Below are positions 42,064 through 52,172 of a DNA stretch of 64,000 nt, piece after piece (the stretch's first letter is position 1; each line of letters begins with the position of its first letter). The notes below the pieces were generated by a model that had not been told where the DNA came from, did not search any database, and saw nothing but the letters and a program-made list of their open reading frames with translations. The translations under genes and the position numbers were made by a program. Origin of the DNA: Bacteroidales bacterium 6E (GTDB lineage: Bacteria > Bacteroidota > Bacteroidia > Bacteroidales > Prolixibacteraceae); assembly GCA_001270045.2 (NCBI GenBank), contig DF970671.1:115929-179928 (forward strand). The letters run 5' to 3'.

Positions 42064-43509
42064 ATGATAAAAATTGCCACTTTCATAGTGCCTTTTCTTT
42101 GGTGCTGTTTGAGTATCGCTCATGGAAACGTTCATGGGCCTTTTGTAGATGGAGAGATCATTGGTTCTCCTCTATATAAAACAAATTTTGTCAGGGCTAT
42201 GGAAATAACCGACCATACGATGGCCGCACATTTCACAGGTCCGAATATGGCGATGGCAAGGTATTTTAATCCTTATACAGGAACCAAGTCTGTCGAGACA
42301 GGAAGTATTTGGATGTATACCAGTGCCATCGAAGCTGTCAATGCCATCATGCATTCTTTGAAATTAATTAAGGACAACGGCGACGACCAGCTTTACAAGG
42401 AGCATTTCAACCGATATGCGGTTTTGTTGGAGGAGTTGTATACCCATGCCGATTATTACCTGGGGACATTTGAGCTTACATCTTACACCCAAACAAGGAA
42501 ATGGACTGTTTATGGTGTTCACCGCGGCCATGCACCGGGAACCGCCAAGGTTGAAGGAGTTGAAAACGTATATGATGACCAAATGTGGCTGATCAGGGAA
42601 TTACTGGAGTCTTATAAAATAACAGGAAACTCTGATTATCTGGTTAAGGCCGAGTATCTTACTGAATATGTTCTCGACGGTTGGGATTGTACACTAGACC
42701 AAGACGGTGAGGAGATGGGTGGAATCACCTGGGGGCCGGGTTACGTGACAAAACATTCATGCAGCAACGGACCAATGGTGAGTCCACTGGTTTGGCTGCA
42801 TGAAATTTACAAACACAGTGAAGATCAACTTACGTATCGGTTTATCGATGCAAACGACAAGGTAACCCGAACGGCCAGACAAGTAAAGAAAAGTCAGTAT
42901 TATCTCGATTTTGCCCAAAAAATATACGCTTGGCAAAAAAAGAATCTGCTTCGTACCGATGGAGTTTATGATGACATGATGGGGGGATGTACACCCCGAC
43001 GCCCTGAGATTGAGTTTATAAACGACACGCCATATCGAAAGGGAATATTTTGCAGGGATCGTGTCGGGCCGGCGATTACATACAATAGTGGAACAATGAT
43101 TTCGGGGACTGCCGATCTTTATAGGGTAACAGGGCAAAGTCAGTACCTCGACGATGCTGTTCGGTTGTCGGATGCCAGTTTTCAGTATTTTGCCAATCTC
43201 GGAAAAGAAAAACCAGGTTACTATTCTTATGATATCAGCGGTTTCAGAAATTGGTTTAATGGGGTACTGATGCGCGGATACACCGAAATATATCCTATAT
43301 ACCGAGGTGTCTCAAACTATATTGAAAGTTTCCAGCGAAATCTTGATCATGGATATGATCATTATTTACATGATGGTTTTCTACCCTCCAACCTGCTCCA
43401 GGGGTGGAATGAAGATGAGAACAGCAATAATATTGAGGCAATGTTCAGTTTTGCCTACGCTGCCGAATATGCCGTCCTGGCTCGCCATGAATTCGAAAGG
43501 ATGAAATAA
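42064..43509 (+). CDS. GH76 family alpha-1,6-mannanase-like enzyme
   Basis: 481 residues with a signal peptide (IATFIVPFLWCCLSIAHG). GH76 (alpha/alpha)6 barrel features include the paired Asp in VENVYDDQMWLIRELLESYK, the two adjacent acids that serve as nucleophile and acid/base in this family. Others are GGITWGPGYVTKHSCSNGPM, WLHEIYKHSEDQL, GVYDDMMGGC and GPAITYNSGTMISGTADLYR. It should cut alpha-1,6-mannan backbones. The GH92 gene 16-49 bp downstream would remove the alpha-1,2/1,3 branches, forming a small mannan-utilisation pair without SusC/SusD genes nearby. Confidence 0.88.
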   Translation: MIKIATFIVPFLWCCLSIAHGNVHGPFVDGEIIGSPLYKTNFVRAMEITDHTMAAHFTGPNMAMARYFNPYTGTKSVETGSIWMYTSAIEAVNAIMHSLKLIKDNGDDQLYKEHFNRYAVLLEELYTHADYYLGTFELTSYTQTRKWTVYGVHRGHAPGTAKVEGVENVYDDQMWLIRELLESYKITGNSDYLVKAEYLTEYVLDGWDCTLDQDGEEMGGITWGPGYVTKHSCSNGPMVSPLVWLHEIYKHSEDQLTYRFIDANDKVTRTARQVKKSQYYLDFAQKIYAWQKKNLLRTDGVYDDMMGGCTPRRPEIEFINDTPYRKGIFCRDRVGPAITYNSGTMISGTADLYRVTGQSQYLDDAVRLSDASFQYFANLGKEKPGYYSYDISGFRNWFNGVLMRGYTEIYPIYRGVSNYIESFQRNLDHGYDHYLHDGFLPSNLLQGWNEDENSNNIEAMFSFAYAAEYAVLARHEFERMK

Positions 43510-43558
43510 TGTTGAGATATCACTAATGAAATATGTTGTATTTAAAAATTTTAGGTCA

Positions 43559-45841
43559 ATGAATAATAAATATGGAATTATCAGTGCAATCTTTTTATTG
43601 ATTTTCAGTTTGGAAGTGCTTGGCCAGGATTTCGATCCGGTAAGTTATGTGAGTACTCTTACCGGTACACTCTCAAAATATGAACTTTCAACCGGCAATA
43701 CGTATCCGGCAATAGCCTTGCCCTGGGGCATGAATTTCTGGTCTCCCCAAACTGGTAAAATGGGCGATGGCTGGATGTACCAATATACAGCCGATAAAAT
43801 CAGGGGATTCAAGCAAACACATCAGCCAAGTCCCTGGATGAATGATTATGGCCAGTTCTCGATTATGCCCATGACCGGGAAGGTAGTTTTTAATGAAGAC
43901 GAAAGGGCCAGCTGGTTTTCACACAAGGCCGAAGTGGCCAAACCACACTATTACCGGGTTTACCTGGCCGATGTTGATGTCACGACCGAAATCACCCCGA
44001 CTGAAAGGGCGGCCATGTTCAGGTTTTCCTTTCCAACCAGCGATGAATCGTATGTCATTATAGATGCTTTTGACAAGGGGTCTTATGTGAAAATCGTTCC
44101 CGAAGAGAATAAAATCATTGGTTATACTACCAGAAACAGTGGTGGTGTCCCCGAAAACTTCAAAAACTATTTTGTCGTTGTTTTTGACAAGCCGTTCACA
44201 TCCTTTTCTGTAGTAAAAGATAGCATTATCGTCGTGGGTGAAAAGGAATACTCAGGGAACCATGCTGGTGCTATCGTCGGCTTTTCTACTGTAAAAGCGG
44301 AGAAGGTCCATGCCCGTGTTGCATCCTCTTTCATCAGTCACGAACAGGCTTTGCTTAATTTGAAAGAGTTAAGTGATGACAGTTTCGATGAGGTTGTCGA
44401 ACGTGGCCGGTTACGCTGGAACGAAGTTCTCGGTAAAATCAGGATTGATGACGATAACATCGACAACCTCCGGACTTTCTATTCGAACTTATACCGCACA
44501 GTGCTTTTTCCCCGGAATTTTTCGGAAACTGACGCCAGCGGCAAGATTGTCCATTACAGTCCATATAACGGCCAGGTGCTGCCGGGCTATATGTTTACAG
44601 ATACCGGATTTTGGGATACGTTCCGGAGTCTGTTCCCTTTCCTGAACTTCCTTTTCCCTTCGGAGAATGTAAAAATGCAGGAAGGACTGGTTAATGCCTA
44701 TAAGGAAAGTGGTTTCCTTCCTGAATGGGCAAGTCCGGGACACAGGAACATCATGGTTGGTAACAATTCATCCTCAGTTGTTGCCGATGCCTATGTTAAG
44801 GGTTTAAGCGGTTATGACATTGAAACATTATGGGAAGCACTGAAACATGGGGCCAACAACGTGCATCCAAAAGTGGGAGCCTCCGGAAGGACAGGCTATG
44901 AACAATATAATCAATTCGGATATATCCCGAATGATCTCAGAATAAACCAGAATGTTGCCCGCACACTTGAATATGCCTATGATGACTGGACTATTTACCA
45001 GCTGGGCAAAGCCCTGAATAAGCCTGCAGAAGAGATTGATATCTTCGCAAAGAGAGCCATGAATTATAAAAACCTCTATAATGCGAAAAATAAATTAATG
45101 GCCGGAAGGGCCAGTGACGGTTCTTTCTCTGATACATTTGATCCTGCCTCCTGGAGCCGGGATTTTACGGAAGGGAATAGCTGGCATTACTCATGGTCGG
45201 TTTTCCATGATCCCCAGGGATTGATTGACCTCATGGGCGGTGCAAAGGGGTTTGTTACCATGCTTGATTCAGTATTTATTATTCCGGGTTCCGAAGGGAT
45301 GAACAGTCGCAGGATGATTCACGAGATGCGCGAAATGCAGGTAATGGATATGGGGCAGTATGCCCATGGGAACCAGCCCATCCAACACATGGTTTACCTG
45401 TACAATTATGCAGGCGAACCCTGGAAGACCCAATATTGGGCAAGGGAAATCATGGACAAGCTTTATTCTTCGGCCCCTGATGGTTATTGCGGTGATGAAG
45501 ATAATGGCCAGACATCGGCATGGTATGTATTCTCCTCATTGGGTTTTTATCCGGTTTGTCCGGGAAGCAGTGAGTACATTCTGGGATCACCACTTTTTAA
45601 ATCCGTTGAAATTGATTTGGAGAACGGGAAAAGGATCAAAATCAAGGCCGGGAATAACTCAAAAGAGAACCGGTACATCCTGGATATGAAAGTCAACGGC
45701 AAGGTTTACACCAGGAATTTCCTTCTTCATGAGGAATTGATGCAAGGTGCTGAAATTGAATTTATCATGGGGCAGAAACCAAACTTTCAGAGGGGAATTG
45801 AAAAGAAGGACTTCCCCTATTCTTTTTCAGATGAGAAATAG
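43559..45841 (+). CDS. GH92 alpha-mannosidase
   Basis: 760 residues from ATG 43559 (ATG 43526 adds eleven). The signal peptide is SAIFLLIFSLEVLGQ. The N-terminal beta-sandwich has YVSTLTGTLSKYELSTGNTY, PAIALPWGMNFWSP and GFKQTHQPSPWMNDYGQFSI. The (alpha/alpha)6 domain has FYSNLYRTVLFPRNFSE, FTDTGFWDTFRSLFPF, MVGNNSSSVVADAYVKGL, HMVYLYNYAGEPWKTQYWAR and the catalytic-base region GYCGDEDNGQTSAWYVFSSL. GH92 enzymes are Ca2+-dependent inverting exo-mannosidases. Linkage specificity cannot be read from sequence alone. Confidence 0.93.
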   Translation: MNNKYGIISAIFLLIFSLEVLGQDFDPVSYVSTLTGTLSKYELSTGNTYPAIALPWGMNFWSPQTGKMGDGWMYQYTADKIRGFKQTHQPSPWMNDYGQFSIMPMTGKVVFNEDERASWFSHKAEVAKPHYYRVYLADVDVTTEITPTERAAMFRFSFPTSDESYVIIDAFDKGSYVKIVPEENKIIGYTTRNSGGVPENFKNYFVVVFDKPFTSFSVVKDSIIVVGEKEYSGNHAGAIVGFSTVKAEKVHARVASSFISHEQALLNLKELSDDSFDEVVERGRLRWNEVLGKIRIDDDNIDNLRTFYSNLYRTVLFPRNFSETDASGKIVHYSPYNGQVLPGYMFTDTGFWDTFRSLFPFLNFLFPSENVKMQEGLVNAYKESGFLPEWASPGHRNIMVGNNSSSVVADAYVKGLSGYDIETLWEALKHGANNVHPKVGASGRTGYEQYNQFGYIPNDLRINQNVARTLEYAYDDWTIYQLGKALNKPAEEIDIFAKRAMNYKNLYNAKNKLMAGRASDGSFSDTFDPASWSRDFTEGNSWHYSWSVFHDPQGLIDLMGGAKGFVTMLDSVFIIPGSEGMNSRRMIHEMREMQVMDMGQYAHGNQPIQHMVYLYNYAGEPWKTQYWAREIMDKLYSSAPDGYCGDEDNGQTSAWYVFSSLGFYPVCPGSSEYILGSPLFKSVEIDLENGKRIKIKAGNNSKENRYILDMKVNGKVYTRNFLLHEELMQGAEIEFIMGQKPNFQRGIEKKDFPYSFSDEK

Positions 45842-45885
45842 TCATTCATAGTTTTCAAGCGTTTGGCAGTCAAGCCCGGGAAAGA

Positions 45886-45935
45886 CCGTTATCATTCATT
45901 GACCGAAATGTCAATGGTGATAACGGGCTTTTTTA
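45886..45935 (+). terminator. Rho-independent terminator after GH92
   Basis: CCGTTATCATTCATTGAC (45886-45903) pairs with GTCAATGGTGATAACGG (45910-45926) over a short loop, followed by a T run. Ends the GH76-GH92 transcript. Confidence 0.85.
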
Positions 45936-46008
45936 TGAATGCGCTTATCCCCGATTGCCATTTATGGTGGTTGACTGCCATCTCATTTTATTGTCGGTTC
46001 TGTATTTA

Positions 46009-46047
46009 AATAGTTCTCGAATAGTTCTCGAATAGTACTTGTATAGT
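46009..46047. repeat. Three-and-a-half tandem 11-bp repeats
   Basis: AATAGTTCTCG (46009), AATAGTTCTCG (46020), AATAGTACTTG (46031) and partial TATAGTA (46042). The 11-bp period keeps each copy on one helix face, the spacing used by OmpR/PhoB-type regulators. It lies 340 bp upstream of the universal stress protein gene and could be an operator. Confidence 0.6.
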
Positions 46048-46389
46048 AAACACCATATAAAAACTAATGAGGATATCATTTTGAAGTAGTTTAAGTACGA
46101 CCCGGGTTACAGAGGGTGAGGGCTTATTCCCGGAATTGGACAAATCTTAAAAGCAGAAGATTTTATTGAGGCAATGATGCAAAATCTTGACTTACAAGGG
46201 AACCAACGTAAAAAAATTACAAAAACCGAACTTTCGAGACATACATTTTGTTTAAGTTTTAAGCTAATTGGTTAAATTTCGTTGATTGTTAAAATCCAAT
46301 ACCTGGTTATTGTCTGTATTTCATTCGATATCCCCCAATAGGTTTGGCCTGTGCAACATGAATAATTTATAAGACTAAAGGAAAAGGTT

Positions 46390-47538
46390 ATGAAACTGGT
46401 TGAGAAAATATTAATGCCTGTCGATGTAAACCGGGTATGCGCTGAGCAAATCAATTCGGTGATAAAGATTGCCAAAGAGTTTAATTCAGAGGTATCCGTA
46501 ATGTATGTGATACCTGAAACTGAATTACATCCCGAGATTAAGGAGATTTTGGTAAAATTTGTCAACGAGGAGTTGGCCAAAATCGTAAAAACACTCAATG
46601 AAGAAAAGGTATCTTGTACAAAGCCGATCATCGATTCCGGAAATCCTGTTGATAGAATTCTTCAGGTATCGCAGGAACAAGAATCCAATCTGATCCTGGT
46701 TTGTTCGGGGAATAAGTCGGAAAATGAAAAGTTCAGGTTGGGTACGACAGCAGAAAAACTTATACAATTGTCGGATGTGCCGGTATGGGTTTCCAAAACC
46801 GGCCAGAAACTGGAAATCAGGGAAATACTGTGTCCTGTCGATTTTTCTGATCCGGCAAGAAGAGCTTTAAAAAATGCCATACTCCTGGCTATCAATTTTG
46901 AGGCTAAATTGCACATATTAAGTGTATTTGAACCATTTTTCACCACTTCTCCCAGGTTTATGCTCGACTCTGATGAGGAGAATGAAAAATTGTACCATGA
47001 GTTTGAGCAAAGGATGAACCAGTTTTTGGGTGAATTCGATTTAAAAAGAGTGAACCATTCCATTGAAATCCAAAAGGGAATACCTCACGAGAAAATTCTG
47101 GAATCGATACAGGCAAATGGGGTTGACTTCCTTGTAATGGGAACCAATGGCCGATCTGAATTTAGCCGGTTAATTATGGGAAGCGTTACGGAAAAAGTGA
47201 TCAGGCAGTTGCCTTGTTCATTTGTTACGACTAAAACCCAATTTATTTTTCAACTTCGTTTAGATCATGAGATCAAGGAAATTACAACCCATTTCGAATA
47301 TGCCGACAAATTACAGAAAAGTGGTTTCTTCAAAGAGGCGATTGGCCAATATTTAATTTGTCTTCAAATTAATGATATGCATGTACCATCCATGTTTAAA
47401 CTCGCAAAATTATACGAAATTGTAGGAGATAAGCCTCAGTCTGCGTACTACGAAAAAATGGCTACCGAAATTTTAAGGCGCTTGTGGGATAAAAAAATTG
47501 AATATGAAATACGAATGCATTATAAGGCAAATGGTTGA
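46390..47538 (+). CDS. Tandem universal stress protein with C-terminal TPR-like tail
   Basis: 382 residues. Two UspA domains: residues 1-~140 begin VEKILMPVDVNRVCAEQINS, and ~142-285 begin IREILCPVDFSDPARRALKN. The second ends in VMGTNGRSEFSRLIMGSVTE, the intact ATP-binding G-x2-G-x9-G-S motif. The first has a degenerate version (CSGNKSENEKFRLGTTAEK). A C-terminal ~95-residue helical tail (HFEYADKLQKSGFFKEAIGQ, MFKLAKLYEIVGDKPQSAYY) resembles TPR units and is unusual. It is 77 bp upstream of the mnhA-G operon, suggesting a shared stress or ion-homeostasis role. Confidence 0.9.
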   Translation: MKLVEKILMPVDVNRVCAEQINSVIKIAKEFNSEVSVMYVIPETELHPEIKEILVKFVNEELAKIVKTLNEEKVSCTKPIIDSGNPVDRILQVSQEQESNLILVCSGNKSENEKFRLGTTAEKLIQLSDVPVWVSKTGQKLEIREILCPVDFSDPARRALKNAILLAINFEAKLHILSVFEPFFTTSPRFMLDSDEENEKLYHEFEQRMNQFLGEFDLKRVNHSIEIQKGIPHEKILESIQANGVDFLVMGTNGRSEFSRLIMGSVTEKVIRQLPCSFVTTKTQFIFQLRLDHEIKEITTHFEYADKLQKSGFFKEAIGQYLICLQINDMHVPSMFKLAKLYEIVGDKPQSAYYEKMATEILRRLWDKKIEYEIRMHYKANG

Positions 47539-47615
47539 TGAAATCAATCAAATGAACCAGTTGCAATAAAAATGAATAATTTCGATTAACCAACAGCAAC
47601 AAAACCGCAACTCTG

Positions 47616-49916
47616 ATGCAAACTCTTTTGCTTGTTTATCTGGTGTCCGCTTTTTTTCCTTTCCTTTTCCGAAGGAAACTTTTAAAGTTTATCCCATTTT
47701 TTCTTGCCTTCGTCCACCTGGGCTCTTTCAGTTTCTTTCTGTCAAAGGTTAAGTGGATAGCTGATGGCAATGTTCTAAGTGAAACCGTCGCTTGGGTGCC
47801 TCAATTGGGAATCAACTTTGACCTTGTTTTAAATGGGTTAAGCCTGGCTTTTGCATTACTGATAACCGGAACCGGTGTTCTTGTTTTTTTGTATGCACAT
47901 GCCTACATGAAAAGCTATAAAAACCTGAGTGTTTTTTATTTCTACCTATTTTTGTTTAGCGCAGCGATGCTGGGGCTGGTCCTTTCGGGTAATTTAATCC
48001 AATTGTTTGTTTTTTGGGAATTGACCAGTTATTTGTCCTTTCTGCTCATCAGTTTTTTCCATGAAAAGGAAACGGCACGGAATGCGGCATTTCAATCCTT
48101 GTTTTTGACAGGTTTTGGCGGATTGGTTATGCTTGGCGGTATTTTGTTGTTGGGAAGCGTAATCGGAAGTTATTCGGTTTCGGATTGGGTTAACCAGTCT
48201 GGTTTATTGAAGTCACACCAGTTTTATCTTCCCGGAGTGGTATTGATTTTTGTGGGAGTTTTTACGAAATCAGCCCAGTTCCCTTTTCATTTTTGGCTTC
48301 CGGGTGCCATGCAGGCACCTACTCCGGTGAGTTCATATTTGCATTCGGCGACCATGGTTAAGGCAGGCATCTTCATGCTGGCCTTGCTCAGCCCGGTTCT
48401 GGGCGGCACACCCCTATGGACATATACTTTGTCCATGACCGGTGCGATTACCATGTTTCTGGGGGCATATTTTGCCATAACACAAACTGATATCAAGGCA
48501 ATTCTGGCATACACCACCATCAGTTCTTTGGGAGTGTTGGTTTTGCTCCTGGGAATCGATACCGCATTATCAGTCAAGGCAGCCATGCTTTTCCTTTATG
48601 TACATGCATTTTACAAGGCTGCCCTGTTCATGATAGCCGGATTTATTGATAAAAAAACCGGAACGCGCGATTGGCGAAACCTGGGTGGTCTTGCCAGGAG
48701 CATGCCCGTTACCTTTGTTTTTGCGCTGCTCGCCTCCTTATCGATGGCTGGTCTTCCGCCGATGCTGGGTTTTTTGGGCAAGGAACTTATTTACGAAGCC
48801 AAAGTCCAATCGCCGGTCATTGCACCTTATGTCCTTGTCCTGGGGGTGGCCGGTAATGCCTTGATGATTACCGTTGCTTTGTTTTTCTTGTATAAAGTCT
48901 TCCTTGGTAAACCAAAGAATCAGGTAGAGATAAAAGTAAAGACTGATTGGGCGTATATAATCGGTCCCGGATTGCTTGCCCTTTTAAGTCTGTTCTTTGG
49001 CCTTTTCCCTGCTGTTTTGGGAGAGACCATCATAGAGCCGGCATTAATCAGTATTCTGGAGCGGGACTACAATGTGGAGTTGAAACTTTGGCATGGCTTC
49101 AATACCGTCTTCTTTTTGAGTTTATTCACGGTTTCTCTTGGGTTTATTTTATTCTATGTGGTATCCAGGAACGATTCTGTGTTGGAAAAATGGAGGGCAT
49201 TCAACCAAAGGATTTTCTCTGTCAGGTTTGTTGATGTCTTTAACAGCATTTTGAAAGGGTTCCTTGATTTTTCAAAAAGAAAAACTGAATTGGTTCAACA
49301 TGGTTATCACCGTTTTTATATTCTGACCATATTTTTGGTCGCTTCCATTTTTTTATGGTACCAGGTGTATGTCACCATAGGCTGGAACCTCGAGAATATT
49401 TTCACCCTCCGGCCCTTTTATGTATCCAGACTTGTGTTGGTGATTATTCTCAGTACCATATTCAGCGTGGTCTCAAAATCACGCATGGCAACCATCATTT
49501 CGATGGGGGTTGTAGGTTATGGCATTGCGCTTCTTTTTATGTATTACAGTGCAATTGACCTGGCCATAACCCAAATCATTGTTGAAACATTGATTCTTGT
49601 GATGTTTGTATTGATATTGCAACGACTGCCACTTTTTGCAAGGCTTTCGTCAAGAACTTCACGCATAAGAGACTTTTTTATTGCATTGTCTTTTGGTTCT
49701 GCCATGACTGTTCTGGCCTTGAAATCAATCAATGTGAATTTTAATCACCCCATATCGGATTACATGATTGAAAACAGTTACACAAATGCCTTTGGGCAAA
49801 ATGTCGTCAATGTCATCCTGGTTGACTTCAGGGCTTTGGATACCCTGGGCGAAGTTACCGTGTTGGTGGTTGCCGCCTTGGGGGTATATGTTTTATTAAA
49901 AACGAGAAAAACATGA
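47616..49916 (+). CDS. mnhA: Na+/H+ antiporter subunit MnhA (MrpA)
   Basis: 766 residues, about 20 membrane helices. The proton-translocation core resembles NADH dehydrogenase subunit 5: NGLSLAFALLITGTGVLVFL, VFWELTSYLSFLLISFFHEK, FPFHFWLPGAMQAPTPVSSY, QTDIKAILAYTTISSLGVLV and GLPPMLGFLGKELIYEAK. The C-terminal third adds the DUF4040/MrpB-like part (YGIALLFMYYSAIDLAITQI, FRALDTLGEVTVLVVAALGV). First gene of a complete seven-gene Mrp operon giving Na+(K+)/H+ exchange. Confidence 0.95.
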   Translation: MQTLLLVYLVSAFFPFLFRRKLLKFIPFFLAFVHLGSFSFFLSKVKWIADGNVLSETVAWVPQLGINFDLVLNGLSLAFALLITGTGVLVFLYAHAYMKSYKNLSVFYFYLFLFSAAMLGLVLSGNLIQLFVFWELTSYLSFLLISFFHEKETARNAAFQSLFLTGFGGLVMLGGILLLGSVIGSYSVSDWVNQSGLLKSHQFYLPGVVLIFVGVFTKSAQFPFHFWLPGAMQAPTPVSSYLHSATMVKAGIFMLALLSPVLGGTPLWTYTLSMTGAITMFLGAYFAITQTDIKAILAYTTISSLGVLVLLLGIDTALSVKAAMLFLYVHAFYKAALFMIAGFIDKKTGTRDWRNLGGLARSMPVTFVFALLASLSMAGLPPMLGFLGKELIYEAKVQSPVIAPYVLVLGVAGNALMITVALFFLYKVFLGKPKNQVEIKVKTDWAYIIGPGLLALLSLFFGLFPAVLGETIIEPALISILERDYNVELKLWHGFNTVFFLSLFTVSLGFILFYVVSRNDSVLEKWRAFNQRIFSVRFVDVFNSILKGFLDFSKRKTELVQHGYHRFYILTIFLVASIFLWYQVYVTIGWNLENIFTLRPFYVSRLVLVIILSTIFSVVSKSRMATIISMGVVGYGIALLFMYYSAIDLAITQIIVETLILVMFVLILQRLPLFARLSSRTSRIRDFFIALSFGSAMTVLALKSINVNFNHPISDYMIENSYTNAFGQNVVNVILVDFRALDTLGEVTVLVVAALGVYVLLKTRKT

Positions 49917-50338
49917 ATTCGGTAATACTTCAGGTCGCCTCAAAACACGTTAGGTGGATACTTGTGTTATTTGCACTGATTGCCCTATACCGTGGCCATA
50001 ATTTTCCGGGAGGTGGGTTCATTGGCGGTTTGTTGGTTGGCTTATCTGTTGTTTTTTACAGTTTGGCCTATGATGCACAGAAAGCTAAACAGTCCTTGAA
50101 AATCCAACCTGAAGGATACATCGCTTTAGGCTTGCTGTTTATATTGGTAAGCATTTTGCCCGGATTATTCCTAAAACAATATTTCATGGCTGGCATTTGG
50201 ACCAGCATTCATATACCCTTTCTGGGAGAGATAAAATTGGGAACGCCCTTTTTATTTGACATCGGGGTTTTCTTTGCTGTTATCGGTGTGACGCTTATAT
50301 CCTTTTTCACTTTTAGCAACATTACAAAATGGAAATAA
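49913..50338 (+). CDS. mnhB: Na+/H+ antiporter subunit MnhB
   Basis: 141 residues, four helices, with the family signature RGHNFPGGGFIGGLLVGLSV. It overlaps mnhA by 4 bp (ATGA) and mnhC by 10 bp. Confidence 0.93.
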   Translation: MNSVILQVASKHVRWILVLFALIALYRGHNFPGGGFIGGLLVGLSVVFYSLAYDAQKAKQSLKIQPEGYIALGLLFILVSILPGLFLKQYFMAGIWTSIHIPFLGEIKLGTPFLFDIGVFFAVIGVTLISFFTFSNITKWK

Positions 50339-50673
50339 TACTGGCCATCTTAATAGGGGTCTTATATACCGCAGGCGTATACATGTTGTTGCGCCGCAGT
50401 ATCCTAAAATTCATAATAGGCATAATTTTTTTAAGCAACGCGACCAATTTGCTTGTGTTTATTTCGTCGGGGATTATTGCGGGAAAACCTGCCTTTGTCG
50501 ATGGCACAACTCCTTCGCCCAATAATCTTGCGGACCCCTTGCCACAGGCATTGGTGCTCACTGCCATTGTTATTGGTTTTGGCATCGTGGTTTTTACGCT
50601 GGCTTTAAAATTCAAGTTTTTTGAAACCACTGGTACTGACGATTTGGACCAGCTACAACAAACAGATAATTGA
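50329..50673 (+). CDS. mnhC: Na+/H+ antiporter subunit MnhC
   Basis: 114 residues, three helices, NuoK-like. SILKFIIGIIFLSNATNLLV and the DPLPQALVLTAIVIGFGIVV block are diagnostic of MnhC/MrpC. Overlaps mnhB; mnhD starts just after its stop. Confidence 0.93.
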   Translation: MEIILAILIGVLYTAGVYMLLRRSILKFIIGIIFLSNATNLLVFISSGIIAGKPAFVDGTTPSPNNLADPLPQALVLTAIVIGFGIVVFTLALKFKFFETTGTDDLDQLQQTDN

Positions 50674-50675
50674 CT

Positions 50676-52169
50676 ATGAATGCAATTGCCTTACCCATAT
50701 TTATTCCTTTTTTACTGATACTCATTTTGGTAGTGGTACGCCATACCCGTGCAGCACAGTTTGTGAGTGTTTTGGGGAGTACACTGCTTTTTGCGGTTTC
50801 ATTGGTTTTGTTTGTCAGTTTAAAAGGGGGCAAAATTCATACCCTGAACATGGGGTCATGGGAAGCACCATTTGGGATAAGCCTGGTGCTTGATTATTTC
50901 AGTGGGTTAATGCTGGTTACCGCTTCCCTGATTGTCCTTTGCCTGTCAGTGTACACCATTTATTTTATGGATGGCGAGCACCGAAACAATAAATTCTACG
51001 TGTTTTTCTTTTCGTTGACGATGGGGGTGAACGGGGCATTTTTAACCGGTGATGCCTTTAATCTTTACGTTTGGTTTGAGGTTATCCTTATTTCTTCCTT
51101 TGTCTTGATTACACTTGGTAATACGAAGGAACAGCTGGAGGGCGGGATTAAATACATGGCATTGAATTTAATTGGCTCCTTGTTTTTTTTGGCAGGACTA
51201 GGCTTGCTTTACGGGAAAACAGGTACCCTGAATATGGCCCACCTGGCGCATATCCTTAGGACCAGTGAGCAGCCTGTACTAATCAATACATCCGCCGCAC
51301 TTTTCTTTTTGGCTTTTGGAATTAAGGCGGCACTTTTTCCTCTGTTTTTTTGGTTACCTGCCTCATACCATACATCGAATATTTCTGTCACTTCAATTTT
51401 CGCCGGCTTGCTTACCAAGGTTGGCGTTTATGTGCTGATCAGGTTTTTTACTTTATTTTTTGTACAAGACCAAATATTTTGGCTGAACTTGTTTTTGGTC
51501 ATTGCAGGTCTGACAATGGTAGTGGGAGGTATGGCAGCATCGTCACATTACGATACGCGAAGGATTCTGTCGTATCACATTATCAGTCAGATAGGTTACA
51601 TGATTATGGGATTGGGTATTTATACCCCGCTGGCCATTGCCGGTGCGATATTTTTCACCATTCACAATATGGTAGCAAAAACGAATATCTTTTTGGTGTC
51701 AGGATTGATAAACCGGGCGAAAGGTAGCTTTTACCTGAAAGACATAGGCGGACTTTTCAAGCAGAGTCCAATTCTCGCCATTCTCTTTATCCTTCCGGCT
51801 TTTGCATTGGCCGGAGTCCCGCCCTTATCCGGGTTTTTTGCAAAATTCATTTTAATAAAATCCGGCATTGACGCCGGGCAATATATTATTGTCGCTGTTG
51901 CCATAGCCACGGCCATGTTGACACTTTACTCGATGATTAAAATCTGGAATGAGGCATTTTTGAAAAAGGCTCCCGATTCGATTGAAACGGAATCCAGCTT
52001 TAAAAAACCTGTTTTTGCTGAGCTTCTGCCTTCCATTATCTTGGGTGCGACAAGCTTGTTAATGGGGTTGTTTGCGGCAACAATATTTGGATATACTATG
52101 GTGGCGGCCGAGCAACTTTTGGTACCAACGAATTATATTGAAAGCGTTCTTAACGGATTAAAACCTTAA
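50676..52169 (+). CDS. mnhD: Na+/H+ antiporter subunit MnhD
   Basis: 497 residues from ATG 50676; a TTG at 50670 overlapping mnhC by four bases is a possible alternative. About 14 helices, NuoN/NuoM-like: YVWFEVILISSFVLITLG, KAALFPLFFWLPASYHTSNI, RRILSYHIISQIGYMIMGLG and AGVPPLSGFFAKFILIKSGI. The Glu in WFEV and the Lys in KAALFPLFFWLP are the conserved charged residues of the proton path. Confidence 0.95.
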   Translation: MNAIALPIFIPFLLILILVVVRHTRAAQFVSVLGSTLLFAVSLVLFVSLKGGKIHTLNMGSWEAPFGISLVLDYFSGLMLVTASLIVLCLSVYTIYFMDGEHRNNKFYVFFFSLTMGVNGAFLTGDAFNLYVWFEVILISSFVLITLGNTKEQLEGGIKYMALNLIGSLFFLAGLGLLYGKTGTLNMAHLAHILRTSEQPVLINTSAALFFLAFGIKAALFPLFFWLPASYHTSNISVTSIFAGLLTKVGVYVLIRFFTLFFVQDQIFWLNLFLVIAGLTMVVGGMAASSHYDTRRILSYHIISQIGYMIMGLGIYTPLAIAGAIFFTIHNMVAKTNIFLVSGLINRAKGSFYLKDIGGLFKQSPILAILFILPAFALAGVPPLSGFFAKFILIKSGIDAGQYIIVAVAIATAMLTLYSMIKIWNEAFLKKAPDSIETESSFKKPVFAELLPSIILGATSLLMGLFAATIFGYTMVAAEQLLVPTNYIESVLNGLKP

Positions 52170-52172
52170 GCC

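Larger units (their letters stand above)
45842..46389. other. Intergenic region between GH92 and the stress-protein gene
   Basis: Holds a terminator (45886-45935) and a tandem 11-bp repeat (46009-46047), both listed separately. A short frame at 46132-46275 (IPGIGQILKAEDFIEAMMQ) has some coding character but no good start, length or family; it may be a remnant or chance. Confidence 0.45.
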
